Below, piece after piece: positions 24,927 through 32,714 of a DNA stretch of 64,000 bases. The notes under the pieces are model-generated. The model was not told the origin of the DNA. It saw only the letters and a list, made by a program, of their open reading frames with translations, and did no database searches. Position numbers and translations under genes: made by a program. The stretch is taken from positions 7,879,501 through 7,943,500 of the forward strand of contig NZ_JAPEMB010000001.1 of the NCBI RefSeq assembly GCF_026343125.1, read 5' to 3'. Position 1 is the first letter of the stretch; each line of letters begins with the position of its first letter. The stretch is from Streptomyces sp. NBC_00094. GTDB taxonomy: Bacteria; Actinomycetota; Actinomycetes; Streptomycetales; Streptomycetaceae.

Positions 24927-26312
24927 CGCCTCCGACGCCTCCTGAGACGCGTCGACGGGCGTGTGCGGGGACGTGGGTGGGGGCGAGTCCGGGTGTGGGG
25001 GCGTGGGTACAGGTACGGGTGCGGATGCCACCAGTGCCCCCGTCAGATGGTCGTACGCCACGTGCGCGTGGAGCCGGACGCCGGTGACGAGGGTGTCGTC
25101 ATCCGCGTAGAAGCGCGGGTTGTGGTTGGTGGCGATCCCGCGCCCGCCCGGCACCGGCACCGGCCGCCCCGAGGCGTCCAGGGCCGCGTCCTGGACGCCG
25201 AGCATCACGTACAGGCCGCCGAAGCGGCGTACGAACTCGGAGACGTCGTCGTACCCGAGCGTCCCGCCGGTCTCCACCACCCGCTCCTCGCCCACCACCC
25301 GGCGGAAGGTCGGCAGCGCCGACTCGACCCAGGGCCGGCTGTTGTGCACGGGCGGCACGGGCTGCAGGTACTCCACCGAGGCCGTCGCCCCGTACGCCGC
25401 GGCGGAGTGCTCCACGAGCGTCGTGAGCCGGCGCCGGACCTCCGCCATGTCGGACTCCACGGCGCAGCGGACCGTGCCCCACAGGGTCACCGTCTCCCCG
25501 ATGATGTTGAACCGGCCGACGTCCTCCACGTGCCCGATGGAGACCGTGACCGGCGCGAAGGCCGAGACCTGCCGGTACAGCTGGCCGACGCCCGTCAGGA
25601 CCGCACCCACCGCCGGCATCGGATCGACGCCCTCCCAGGGCGTGGAGCCGTGCGTCTGCCTGCCGGTGACGACCACGCGGACGAGGGTGGACGCGGCGTA
25701 CTGGTTGCCGATCCGGTACCCCACGTACCCCTTCGGATAGGGCGTCACATGCAGCCCGAACGCCATCGTCGGCACCGGGTCGGCGAAGGCGCCCGCCTCC
25801 ACCATGGCCCGCGCCCCGCCCTCCTCCGTCACCGGAGGGCCCTCCTCAGCGGGCTGGAAGACGAAGAGCACGGTGCCCGGGAGCCGGTCGCGGACCCCGG
25901 CGAGCACCGCCGCCGCGCCGAGCAGCATCGCCGTGTGACAGTCGTGTCCGCAGGCGTGCGAGACCGGGAACGGGCCGCCGGGATAGTCGGCGTCCACGAC
26001 CTCGGAGGCGAACTCCGTCCCGCACAGGTCCTTGACCGGCAGCGCGTCCGTGTCCGCCCGCAGCGCCACCACGCGCCCTCCCGGTGACGCGGCGCCGCCG
26101 CGCAGGACGCCCACGACCCCGTGGCCCGCGATGCCGGTACGGACCTCGTCGAGGCCCAGCGCGCGCAGCTCGTCCGCCACCAGCCGGGCCGTGTTCACCT
26201 CCCGGTTCGACAGCTCCGGATGCCGGTGCAGATGGCGCCGCCAGGCCACCACCCGGTCCGCCACCTTCGCCGCCCGCTCGTCCAGTTCGCCGTGGATCGA
26301 CTCCGTACCCAA
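24915..26312 (-). CDS. M20-family metallopeptidase/amidohydrolase
   Basis: A protein of about 465 residues of the M20D amidohydrolase type (N-acyl amino acid amidohydrolase, or IAA-amino acid hydrolase-like). Motifs are HACGHDCHTAMLLG with the metal-binding HACGHD, FQPAEEG (Glu base), and VTGRQTHGSTPWEGVDPM dimerisation domain; a later GYDDVSEF closes the site. TTG 26312 is chosen because GGGAGGGAG precedes it. It overlaps the convergent LysR gene by 12 bases. Confidence 0.88.
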   Translation of the reverse strand: MGTESIHGELDERAAKVADRVVAWRRHLHRHPELSNREVNTARLVADELRALGLDEVRTGIAGHGVVGVLRGGAASPGGRVVALRADTDALPVKDLCGTEFASEVVDADYPGGPFPVSHACGHDCHTAMLLGAAAVLAGVRDRLPGTVLFVFQPAEEGPPVTEEGGARAMVEAGAFADPVPTMAFGLHVTPYPKGYVGYRIGNQYAASTLVRVVVTGRQTHGSTPWEGVDPMPAVGAVLTGVGQLYRQVSAFAPVTVSIGHVEDVGRFNIIGETVTLWGTVRCAVESDMAEVRRRLTTLVEHSAAAYGATASVEYLQPVPPVHNSRPWVESALPTFRRVVGEERVVETGGTLGYDDVSEFVRRFGGLYVMLGVQDAALDASGRPVPVPGGRGIATNHNPRFYADDDTLVTGVRLHAHVAYDHLTGALVASAPVPVPTPPHPDSPPPTSPHTPVDASQEASEASGP

Positions 26313-26380
26313 CGGGGACTCCCTCCCGTTCCGGCTCACGCCGTGGCCATGGGGACCGTGCGCCAACAGCCTCCCACCCC

Positions 26381-26482
26381 GGGGTCACTCATGCCGGGTG
26401 AGTCCGGACACCCCGGGGTCACTCATGCCGGGTGAGTCCGGACACGCCGGGGTCACTCATGCCGGGCGAGTCCGGACACGCC
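26381..26482. repeat. 34-bp tandem repeat, three copies
   Basis: Three copies of a 34-bp unit starting GGGGTCACTCATGCCGGGTG with a partial fourth. Each contains a 5-bp inverted repeat ACTCA-TGCCGGG-TGAGT. The copies differ at about two positions. They fill the gap between the M20 start and the Lrp stop. Possible operator array, terminator or minisatellite. Confidence 0.8.
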
Positions 26483-26502
26483 GGGGACGCGGCACGCGGG
26501 GC

Positions 26503-26955
26503 TCAGGTCCGATCGACGGCCAGCGGCGAGAGCGGCCGCTCGAAGAAGGTCTCCAGCACCACGGTGGCCTGTGTCCCGCTGACTCCGTCGATGGCGTAGA
26601 TCCGCCGCAGCACGTCCTGCAGTTGTTCGGTGGTAGCGGTCCTGACCTTCACGAGTACCGAGGCGCTGCCGGCGATGACGTGCGCCTCCAGGATCTCGGG
26701 GAGCGCGGCGAAGTCCTCCGCCGAATCGCCCATCCAGGAGGTCGAGTCGACCATCACGTAGGCGAGGACGGCGCTGCCCACCGCGACCGGGTCCACCTCG
26801 ACGGCGGTGCGCCGGATGACACCGCGCTCCCGCAGCTTCCGCACACGCTCATGAGCGGCGCCGGCGGACAGGCCGACGGCCTGGCCCAGCGCGGCGTAGG
26901 ACTGGGTGGCGTCCAGCTGGAGTTGGGCCAGCAGAGCGCGATCGATGTGATCCAT
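26503..26955 (-). CDS. Lrp/AsnC-family regulator
   Basis: A 150-residue Lrp/AsnC regulator: HIDRALLAQLQLDATQSYAALGQAVGLSAGAAHERVRKLRERGVI is the HTH, and the C-terminal RAM domain has LEAHVIAGSASVLVKVRTAT and YAIDGVSGTQATVVLETFFERPL. It is divergent from the SMP-30 gene and likely regulates it. I chose ATG 26955, with GGAG four bases upstream; the upstream frame is poor. Confidence 0.9.
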   Translation of the reverse strand: MDHIDRALLAQLQLDATQSYAALGQAVGLSAGAAHERVRKLRERGVIRRTAVEVDPVAVGSAVLAYVMVDSTSWMGDSAEDFAALPEILEAHVIAGSASVLVKVRTATTEQLQDVLRRIYAIDGVSGTQATVVLETFFERPLSPLAVDRT

Positions 26956-27062
26956 AAGACTCCGTTCGAGATCTTCTTGTGCTGACCGTAGCTCATCCTG
27001 CAATCTTCCCCTGAAGCAAGATGAGCTTCGGTGAATGGTCTCCGTGAGAAGGGAAGTGCCCC

Positions 27063-28022
27063 ATGAGCGGCGAGGGCCCCGGGCTGTACGAGATGCTCGA
27101 CGACCGGTTCCGTACCGGGCGGTGCATGAACGGTGACGAAGCGCTGGAGGTCCTGTACACGGGCTGCCGCTGGGCCGAGGGGCCGATCTACGTGCCCGCC
27201 TGGCGCCAGCTGGTCTGGAGCGACATCCCGAACGACCGGATGCTGCGATGGGACGAGGAGACGGGCGCCGTCGGTGTCTTTCGCCGCGACGCCGGGCACA
27301 CGAACGGCAACACCCTCGACCGGCAGGGCCGGTTGATCACCTGTGAGCAGGGCAACCGCCGCGTGACGCGCACCGAACACGACGGCACCGTCACCGTGCT
27401 GGCGGACCGGTGGAACGGCAAGCGGCTGAACAGCCCGAACGACGCGGCGGTGAAGTCCGACGGCTCGATCTGGTTCTCCGACCCGGACTTCGGCATCACC
27501 AGCGACTACGAGGGTTATCGCGCGGAGAGCGAGATCGGCTCCAACAACGTCTACCGCATCGACCCGGCCACGGGCGAAGTACGACTGGTGGCCGACTGCT
27601 TCGGCGCGCCGAACGGGCTGGTCTTCTCGCACGACGAGCAGCAGCTGTACGTTTCCGACACCCGGGCCGGCTTCATCAGGGTCTTCGACGTGCGCGACGA
27701 CGGCACCCTCTCCGAGGGCAAGGTCTTCGCCGACGCCGCGGCACGCGAGAAGGCTCGCTTCGACAACCTGCGCTTCGACGACGGCGGTCGGCTCTGGGCC
27801 GCCGCGATGGACGACGGGGTGCACTGCTACGACCCCGACGGCACCCTCATCGGGCGGCTCAACGTCCCCGAGGCGGTCGCCAACATCTCCTGGGGCGGCG
27901 CCAAGCGCAACCGCCTCTTCATCGCCGCGGAGACCAGCCTCTACTCGGTGGTCATGGGCGCCACGGGCACGCACCCGACCGGACCGGGACGCCGCCCCTG
28001 GCTGGAGCCGGTGCGCGGCTGA
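27063..28022 (+). CDS. SMP-30/gluconolactonase-family protein
   Basis: A 319-residue six-bladed beta-propeller of the SMP-30/gluconolactonase/LRE type, which hydrolyses sugar lactones or related lactones with a divalent metal. Conserved pieces are EGPIYVPAWRQLVWSDIPN, NSPNDAAVKSDGSIWFSDPDFG, PNGLVFSHDEQQLYVSDT and NLRFDDGGRLWAA; the metal-binding Glu near residue 40, Asn and Asp follow the family pattern. It is controlled by the divergent Lrp regulator, and no other pathway gene is next to it. Confidence 0.9.
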   Translation: MSGEGPGLYEMLDDRFRTGRCMNGDEALEVLYTGCRWAEGPIYVPAWRQLVWSDIPNDRMLRWDEETGAVGVFRRDAGHTNGNTLDRQGRLITCEQGNRRVTRTEHDGTVTVLADRWNGKRLNSPNDAAVKSDGSIWFSDPDFGITSDYEGYRAESEIGSNNVYRIDPATGEVRLVADCFGAPNGLVFSHDEQQLYVSDTRAGFIRVFDVRDDGTLSEGKVFADAAAREKARFDNLRFDDGGRLWAAAMDDGVHCYDPDGTLIGRLNVPEAVANISWGGAKRNRLFIAAETSLYSVVMGATGTHPTGPGRRPWLEPVRG

Positions 28023-28147
28023 CGCCCGCACGGGCGTGGATCGGTAAGCCGGGCTACGCACGACGATACCTCGCCGACGTGCCCGGTCCCGGGCAGATCC
28101 GCACCTCTTTCCGGAGCCTGTCGTCGAAGTCCCGCCTGGGCCGCGGC

Positions 28148-28213
28148 GTCAGGCACGCACGCTTGCGGAGTCAGGCACGCACACTTGCGGAGTCAGGCAC
28201 GCACACTCTCGGG
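28148..28213. repeat. 22-bp tandem repeat, three copies
   Basis: GTCAGGCACGCACGCTTGCG plus two bases, repeated three times with minor changes, ending two bases before the stop of the acyl-CoA dehydrogenase gene on the other strand. It follows a weak GCCCGG-tc-CCGGGC hairpin near 28080. No function is evident. Confidence 0.75.
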
Positions 28214-28214
28214 G

Positions 28215-29861
28215 TCAGTGCGCGTCCGGACCGCTCCGCGCGATGATCGCCGCCGTGTCCACCCCGGGCGGCAGCGTGCCGAAGGCCAGGCCCCGGTCGC
28301 CGTCCAGGCGCGAGGCGCAGAACGCGTCCGCGATCGCCGGGTGACCGTGCCGGACGAGCAGCGAACCCTGGAGGACCAGTGCGAGCCGCTCGACGAGCCG
28401 CCGCGCCCCGTACGCCGCCGCCTCCGGGTCGCCGAGCCCCGCGAGCTCCTTGCGGAGGCCCGCGACCGCCGCGTCGAGCCGCCGGTCGGCACCCGCACCC
28501 CGGTCGACCTCCGCGAAGTACGCCTCCACCGCCTGCGGCTGACGGCCCATCGCCCGCAGCACGTCGAGCGCGGCGACGTTCCCCGAGCCCTCCCAGATGG
28601 ACGGCAGCGGGGACTCCCGGTAGAGCCTCGGAAGGCCCGAGTCCTCCACGTAGCCGTTGCCGCCGAGGCATTCGAGCGCCTCGGCCGCGTGCGCGGGCGC
28701 CCGCTTGCACACCCAGTACTTGGTGACCGCGAGGCCCAGCCGCCGCAGCTGATCCTCCTCCGCGTCACCGCGCGTCGCCCGGTCCACCGCCCCGGCAAGG
28801 CGCAGCGCCGCGACCGTGGCCGCCTCGGCCTCCACCGCCAGGTCGGCCAGGACGTTCCGCATCAGCGGCTGGTCCACGAGCCGCGCCCCGAACGCCTCGC
28901 GGTGCGACGCGTGGTGCACCGCCTGTACGAGTCCCAGCCGCATCCCGGACGCCGAGCTGATGGCGCAGTCGAGCCGCGTCATGTTGACCATCCGGATGAT
29001 GGTGGCCACGCCCCGCCCCTCCTCGCCGACGAGCCGGCCGAGGGCGCCCTCGTACTCGATCTCGGAGGAGGCGTTCGAGCGGTTGCCCAGCTTGTCCTTG
29101 AGGCGCTGGAGGCGGATCGCGTTGCGGCTGCCGTCGGGCAGCACCCGGGGGACCAGGAAGCAGGACAGGCCTCCGGGCGCCTGCGCGAGGGTGAGGAAGA
29201 CGTCCGACATCGGCGCCGAGGTGAACCACTTGTGCCCGGTCAGCGCGTACAGGCCGGGCTCGCCCGCCGGCACCGCCCGGGTCGTGTTCGCCCGGACGTC
29301 CGAGCCGCCCTGCTTCTCGGTCATCGACATCCCGGCGATGATCCCGCGCTTCTCCGTCGGCACCCGCAGACCGAAGTCGTACGAGGAGGAGGTCAGCAGC
29401 GGCTCGTAGACCTCGGCCAGCTCCGGCTGGGCGCGCAGCGCCGGCACCGCCGCGTACGTCATCGACACCGGACACAGATGCCCGGCGTCCGCCTGCCCCC
29501 ACACGAACACCTTGGCCGCGCGCGCCACGTGCGCGCCGGGCCGTTCGTCCCGCCACGGCGCGCCGTGCAGCCCGTTGCGGACGGCCACGTCCATCAGCTC
29601 GTGCCAGTACGGATGGAACTCGACCTCGTCGATCCGGTTCCCGTACCGGTCGTGGGTGTGCAGGACGGGGGAGTGGCGCTCGGCGAGCCGCCCCCACTCC
29701 TGGGCCCGCTCGCCGCCGGCCAGCGCGCCGAGCTCGCGCACCTCGCCCTCGGCCCAGCCGGCGCCCTCCCGGCGCAGCGCCTCCAGGAGCGCGGGATCGG
29801 CGGAGACGTCGTAACCGCTCAGCGGCGGTGCCTGGTTGGTGACCTCATGCGTGGTCGGCAT
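28215..29861 (-). CDS. Acyl-CoA dehydrogenase, AidB-like
   Basis: A 548-residue flavoprotein of the AidB/isovaleryl-CoA dehydrogenase branch. N-terminal AidB-type helical part (about 1-180), then FSLTMTEKQGGSD-like MTEKQGGSDVRANTTRA, FTSAPMSDVFLTLAQAPGG and the C-terminal helical domain with LECLGGNGYVEDSGLPRLYRE. AidB branches bind FAD but often act in DNA/alkylation damage or on unknown acyl-CoAs. Starts ATG 29861 with GGGAG upstream. The TetR gene overlaps its start by 17 bases, so both are in one operon. Confidence 0.9.
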   Translation of the reverse strand: MPTTHEVTNQAPPLSGYDVSADPALLEALRREGAGWAEGEVRELGALAGGERAQEWGRLAERHSPVLHTHDRYGNRIDEVEFHPYWHELMDVAVRNGLHGAPWRDERPGAHVARAAKVFVWGQADAGHLCPVSMTYAAVPALRAQPELAEVYEPLLTSSSYDFGLRVPTEKRGIIAGMSMTEKQGGSDVRANTTRAVPAGEPGLYALTGHKWFTSAPMSDVFLTLAQAPGGLSCFLVPRVLPDGSRNAIRLQRLKDKLGNRSNASSEIEYEGALGRLVGEEGRGVATIIRMVNMTRLDCAISSASGMRLGLVQAVHHASHREAFGARLVDQPLMRNVLADLAVEAEAATVAALRLAGAVDRATRGDAEEDQLRRLGLAVTKYWVCKRAPAHAAEALECLGGNGYVEDSGLPRLYRESPLPSIWEGSGNVAALDVLRAMGRQPQAVEAYFAEVDRGAGADRRLDAAVAGLRKELAGLGDPEAAAYGARRLVERLALVLQGSLLVRHGHPAIADAFCASRLDGDRGLAFGTLPPGVDTAAIIARSGPDAH

Positions 29862-30462
29862 CGGGAACTCCCAGTGCTCGCAGGGTGAAAGTGACGAGTG
29901 CGGGTACGGTGCCGGGCCCGACGGACCCTTCCGCCAGCGGACCGACGAGCGCCTCGGCGCCCGCGCCGACCAGGGCCGAGGCCGTGAGCGCCGGGTCCTG
30001 GGGCGGCAGCTCGCCGCTCCGTACGCCCTCGGCGACGCGCTCGGCGAACACGTCCCGGAACGCGCGCCGGAAGACCAGTCGTTCGGCGTCCACGGCGGGG
30101 TCGACCGGCTCGGCGAGCAGCGCGTACGCGAGGCGCGGCGACTTCAGGGCGCGCAGGGCGAAGGTCTCGATGACGGCGACGACCCGCTCGGCGGCCGAGC
30201 CGTGCCCGGGGTGCCCGGCAGCCTCGGAGACGGCCGCGACCTCCCGGCTCACCACGGTCCGGAAGAGCTCGACGGCGAGCTCGGCCTTGCTGGGGAAGTG
30301 GCGGTACACGCTGCCCGTGGCGATGCCGGCGCGGCCGGCGACCGCGGCCATCGTGCATCCCGCGTAGCCCTGCTCGGCGAGGAGCCCGAGCGCCGCGTCG
30401 ACGACGGAGGCGCGCTGGGCGTCGAGCCGGGCCTGGACGGCGGGGGTGCGTCGGTAGGGCAT
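29845..30462 (-). CDS. TetR-family regulator
   Basis: A 205-residue TetR regulator from ATG 30462: DAQRASVVDAALGLLAEQGYAGCTMAAVAGRAGIATGSVYRHFPSKAEL is the HTH, followed by a helical ligand domain. The upstream frame to 30531 lacks any ribosome site. The last 17 bases overlap the acyl-CoA dehydrogenase gene, so the regulator is encoded first in the operon. A 23-bp perfect palindrome sits 8 bases before its ATG, indicating autoregulation of the operon. The gene has no Shine-Dalgarno sequence and might be leaderless. Confidence 0.9.
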   Translation of the reverse strand: MPYRRTPAVQARLDAQRASVVDAALGLLAEQGYAGCTMAAVAGRAGIATGSVYRHFPSKAELAVELFRTVVSREVAAVSEAAGHPGHGSAAERVVAVIETFALRALKSPRLAYALLAEPVDPAVDAERLVFRRAFRDVFAERVAEGVRSGELPPQDPALTASALVGAGAEALVGPLAEGSVGPGTVPALVTFTLRALGVPDADHA

Positions 30463-30470
30463 GGAAGGAG

Positions 30471-30493
30471 TGAAGCAGTGATTCACTGCTTCA
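30471..30493. promoter_or_regulatory. Perfect 23-bp palindrome, TetR operator
   Basis: Arms TGAAGCAGTGA and TCACTGCTTCA with a central T, 8 bases upstream of the TetR ATG. All 11 arm positions are symmetric. This is likely the autoregulatory TetR operator controlling the TetR-acyl-CoA dehydrogenase operon. Confidence 0.85.
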
Positions 30494-30510
30494 TCAAGAG
30501 GTCCGACAAC

Positions 30511-30538
30511 GGCGCCCCTGCCTGCGGGCAAGGGCGCC
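30511..30538 (-). terminator. Hairpin after hemerythrin gene
   Basis: GGCGCCC and GGGCGCC arms with an inner TGCC/GGCA pair, a 4-base loop and one mismatch, 9 bases after the hemerythrin stop on the minus strand. It separates that gene from the TetR operon. Confidence 0.6.
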
Positions 30539-30546
30539 GGGTAGGG

Positions 30547-31074
30547 TCAGCGGCCGGTCAGGTCGGAGAGCCTGAAGTCGTCCGGCAGCGGTGTGCCGAG
30601 CTCGTTGAGGGCGGCGACGAGCTTCTTCTCCTCGTACGTGAAGTGTGACTCCACGAGGGCGATGAGCCCGTCCAGTTCGCCCCGCACCCGCCGTACCTCG
30701 GCAGGGTCCCGGGCGGCGCCGGATTCCGCGTCGCCCGTCGGCAGTCCGTCCAGGAGGCCCTGGAGGCGGAGCAGGATCTCCTCCACCTGTTCGTGGTCAC
30801 GGGCGAGCTCGTCGAGTACCGGCCGCAGCGCGGGGAAGGTCTCGGCGAGGACGGGGAAGACGCCCTGGTCCTCCGCGGTGTGATGGCGGGTGAGCGCGGT
30901 GCAGAAGGCGAGGCAGTGCGCCCGCAGGTTCCGGGGGCGGCCGCTGTCGCCGGAGAGGAAGGAGTCGACGTCCTCGCGGAGTCGGGAGAGCTCCTCCCGG
31001 AGCCAGATGTGTACGTCGACGAGTTGGTTGCCGAACGCCGCGAGGCGGTCGCCCGGTTCGGAGGTGAGGGACAT
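30547..31074 (-). CDS. Hemerythrin HHE-domain protein
   Basis: A 175-residue four-helix HHE protein that could bind a diiron site and sense O2/NO or iron. Metal motif: LVDVHIWLREEL with the first His, HCLAFCTALTRHHTAEDQGVFPVLAE with HHTAEDQ, and SHFTYEEKKLVAAL with the HFTYEE motif. A short Arg-rich C terminus follows. It is monocistronic. The ATG 31074 is preceded by a weak GCGGGG. Precise role is unknown. Confidence 0.9.
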   Translation of the reverse strand: MSLTSEPGDRLAAFGNQLVDVHIWLREELSRLREDVDSFLSGDSGRPRNLRAHCLAFCTALTRHHTAEDQGVFPVLAETFPALRPVLDELARDHEQVEEILLRLQGLLDGLPTGDAESGAARDPAEVRRVRGELDGLIALVESHFTYEEKKLVAALNELGTPLPDDFRLSDLTGR

Positions 31075-31108
31075 CCCCGCATGATCGCACCGGGGCCCGG
31101 ACGCCGCA

Positions 31109-31136
31109 CACCCCCGCCCGGGAGAGGACGGGGGTG
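31109..31136 (-). terminator. Hairpin after the TMEM165-family gene
   Basis: 8-bp perfect stem CACCCCCG / CGGGGGTG with a 12-base loop, about 24 bases after the stop of the transporter gene on the minus strand. Confidence 0.5.
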
Positions 31137-31159
31137 CGCGGAGCGTGCCGGGGTCGCCG

Positions 31160-31744
31160 TCAGCCGGTGAAGACCTCGACCAGCGACCAGATCGCGAGAC
31201 CCGCCATGCACACGCCGCCGACGCGCTGCACGGTCTTGAGCGGTACGCGCTTCGCGATGAACCGGCCCGCGACCAGGGCGAGGGCGGAGACGCTCATCAG
31301 GGCGGCGAGCGAACCGATGGCCGTCGACCAGGTGCCGTTGGTGGCGGCGAGGTTGGCGGTGGTGATCTGGGTGAGGTCGCCCCACTCGCTGATGAAGACG
31401 GCCATGAAAGCGGTCGAGAAGACCGGCCAGAAACCGGTCACCGTCCGGCCGCCCGTGTCGTCGTCCTCGTCGTCGCCCCCGCTGCGCAGCAGCATGAAGG
31501 CGCCGAAGCCGAACAGCAGGGCCGAGACCAGTTTGACGATCCAGCCGGGGAGCAGCCCGAGCAGGCTGCCGGCGCCCACGGCGATGGCGACGTGCGCCAG
31601 GAAGGCGGTCGAGGTGCCGATCCAGACGTACAGGGGACGCATCCGCGTGCCCATGGCGAGGGACGCGAACATCGTCTTGTCGGGAAGCTCGGCGAGGAAG
31701 ATCAGCCCGAAGGCGGTGAGGATCGCCAAGGGGTCGAGGTGCAT
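31160..31744 (-). CDS. TMEM165/GDT1-family manganese transporter
   Basis: A 194-residue membrane protein of the UPF0016/GDT1 family, exporters or antiporters of Mn2+ and Ca2+. Both family motifs E-x-G/P-D-K/L-T are present: FLAELPDKTMFASL in the first half and FISEWGDLTQITTANLAA in the second. Six hydrophobic helices are visible. A yybP-ykoY type riboswitch lies upstream, the manganese-responsive switch often found before this family, so expression should rise with Mn and the role is most likely Mn efflux. The ATG has only a weak AGAGAG. Confidence 0.93.
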   Translation of the reverse strand: MHLDPLAILTAFGLIFLAELPDKTMFASLAMGTRMRPLYVWIGTSTAFLAHVAIAVGAGSLLGLLPGWIVKLVSALLFGFGAFMLLRSGGDDEDDDTGGRTVTGFWPVFSTAFMAVFISEWGDLTQITTANLAATNGTWSTAIGSLAALMSVSALALVAGRFIAKRVPLKTVQRVGGVCMAGLAIWSLVEVFTG

Positions 31745-31855
31745 ACCGGGGCTCTCTGCTCGGTCCGGGCCCGTGGGCTCCGCACCTCGAAGGCGACGGG
31801 AGGACCACTCGGCCCGGCATGACGGACCACGCCCACGGATGCGCGGACGCGGTTG

Positions 31856-31975
31856 ATGCCTGGCCGAAGGTCTCGCCCGTCCGCGTCGTGCGCGGACCCG
31901 GTCACCGGGAACCCGGGGGTTCCAGTGTGTCGACGACCGGTTTGCAGGGCTACTCCCCTTCGCTGTCCCTCAGTG
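31856..31975 (-). promoter_or_regulatory. yybP-ykoY manganese riboswitch
   Basis: On the minus strand CGAAGGGGAGTAGCC (31949-31963) pairs by P1 with CCTTCG (31865-31870), next to GGGCGAGACCTTCG; these match the conserved GGGGAGUAGC and the CGAGACUUUCG-like joining piece of yybP-ykoY. Two inner hairpins, GGAACCC/GGGTTCC and GTCCGCG/CGCGGAC (31879-31897), form the paired arms. It lies about 110 bases before the TMEM165 gene and probably senses Mn2+. Confidence 0.87.
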
Positions 31976-32000
31976 TAACCGAAGAGGGCGCGAGCGTAGG

Positions 32001-32037
32001 TAGACACCGTCTACTCGATCTTGGTAGACAGTGTCTA
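32001..32037 (+). promoter_or_regulatory. Twin TetR operators and leaderless promoter
   Basis: TAGACACCGTCTA (32001-32013) and TAGACAGTGTCTA (32025-32037) are two copies of TAGAC-N3-GTCTA, 24 bases apart. The TAGACA of each also fits -35 (one mismatch from TTGACA) and -10 with 18-base spacing, predicting transcription start at about 32037, the A of the ATG. So the mRNA is probably leaderless and the operator covers the promoter. Confidence 0.75.
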
Positions 32038-32714
32038 TGCAGCATGAGGAGAAGAACGAGGGACATGACGAGCGCGAGGACGGACTGCGCGGACGGCTCG
32101 TCCGGGCCGGCGTCGAGCTGGTGAACGCCGAAGGCGCGCAGGCCCTGTCCCTGCGCGAGATCGCCCGCAGGGCGGGTGTCTCCCATGGCGCGCCCCGCCG
32201 CTACTTCCCGACCCACCTGGACCTCCTGTCGGCCATCGCGCGCCAGGGCTTCGCCGAACTGGCCGGCCGCCTCGCCGAGGAGGACCGGGAGGACGCGGGG
32301 CCGCGCGAACGGATCGCGATCCTCGCCCGCGTCTACCTCGCGTACGCGGGGACGCGGCGCGGCATGTACGAGCTGATGTTCCGGCACGACCTGCTCGAAA
32401 GCGGCCGGCTGGGCCTGCGGGAGACGAGCCTGCCGCTCTTCGCCCACCTCACCGGGCTCGTCGCGCGCGTCACGGCTCCGGGATCGGTCGCCGAACCCGG
32501 CGCGGGTGACGAGACCGGAGCCGGAGCCGCCGTCGGAGCCGGAGCCGGAGCCGACGCGGCGGTCCGCGCGGGCGCGCTCTGGGCCAACCTCCACGGCATC
32601 GCCCAGCTCTGGCACTGGGGCAGCCTCCGGCTCGTCACCGGAGGCGACGACCCCGGACCGCTCATCGCGGCGGCCCTCGACGCCCACCTCGGTCCCGTGG
32701 AGCCCGCGTCGTGA
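32037..32714 (+). CDS. TetR-family regulator
   Basis: A 225-residue TetR regulator: LRGRLVRAGVELVNAEGAQALSLREIARRAGVSHGAPRRYFPTHLDLL is the HTH, and a Gly/Ala-rich linker (about 155-185) precedes the last helices. ATG 32037 is used because it matches the predicted leaderless start; GTG 32031 would extend it by two residues. It overlaps the MFS gene by GTGA, so both form an operon that it likely represses. Typical drug-efflux control pair. Confidence 0.9.
   Translation: MQHEEKNEGHDEREDGLRGRLVRAGVELVNAEGAQALSLREIARRAGVSHGAPRRYFPTHLDLLSAIARQGFAELAGRLAEEDREDAGPRERIAILARVYLAYAGTRRGMYELMFRHDLLESGRLGLRETSLPLFAHLTGLVARVTAPGSVAEPGAGDETGAGAAVGAGAGADAAVRAGALWANLHGIAQLWHWGSLRLVTGGDDPGPLIAAALDAHLGPVEPAS

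Noticed and set aside
28079..28096. TGCCCGG-tc-CCGGGCA near the SMP-30 end
   Set aside because: The two-base loop is too tight for a stable terminator without losing base pairs; kept only as a remark.
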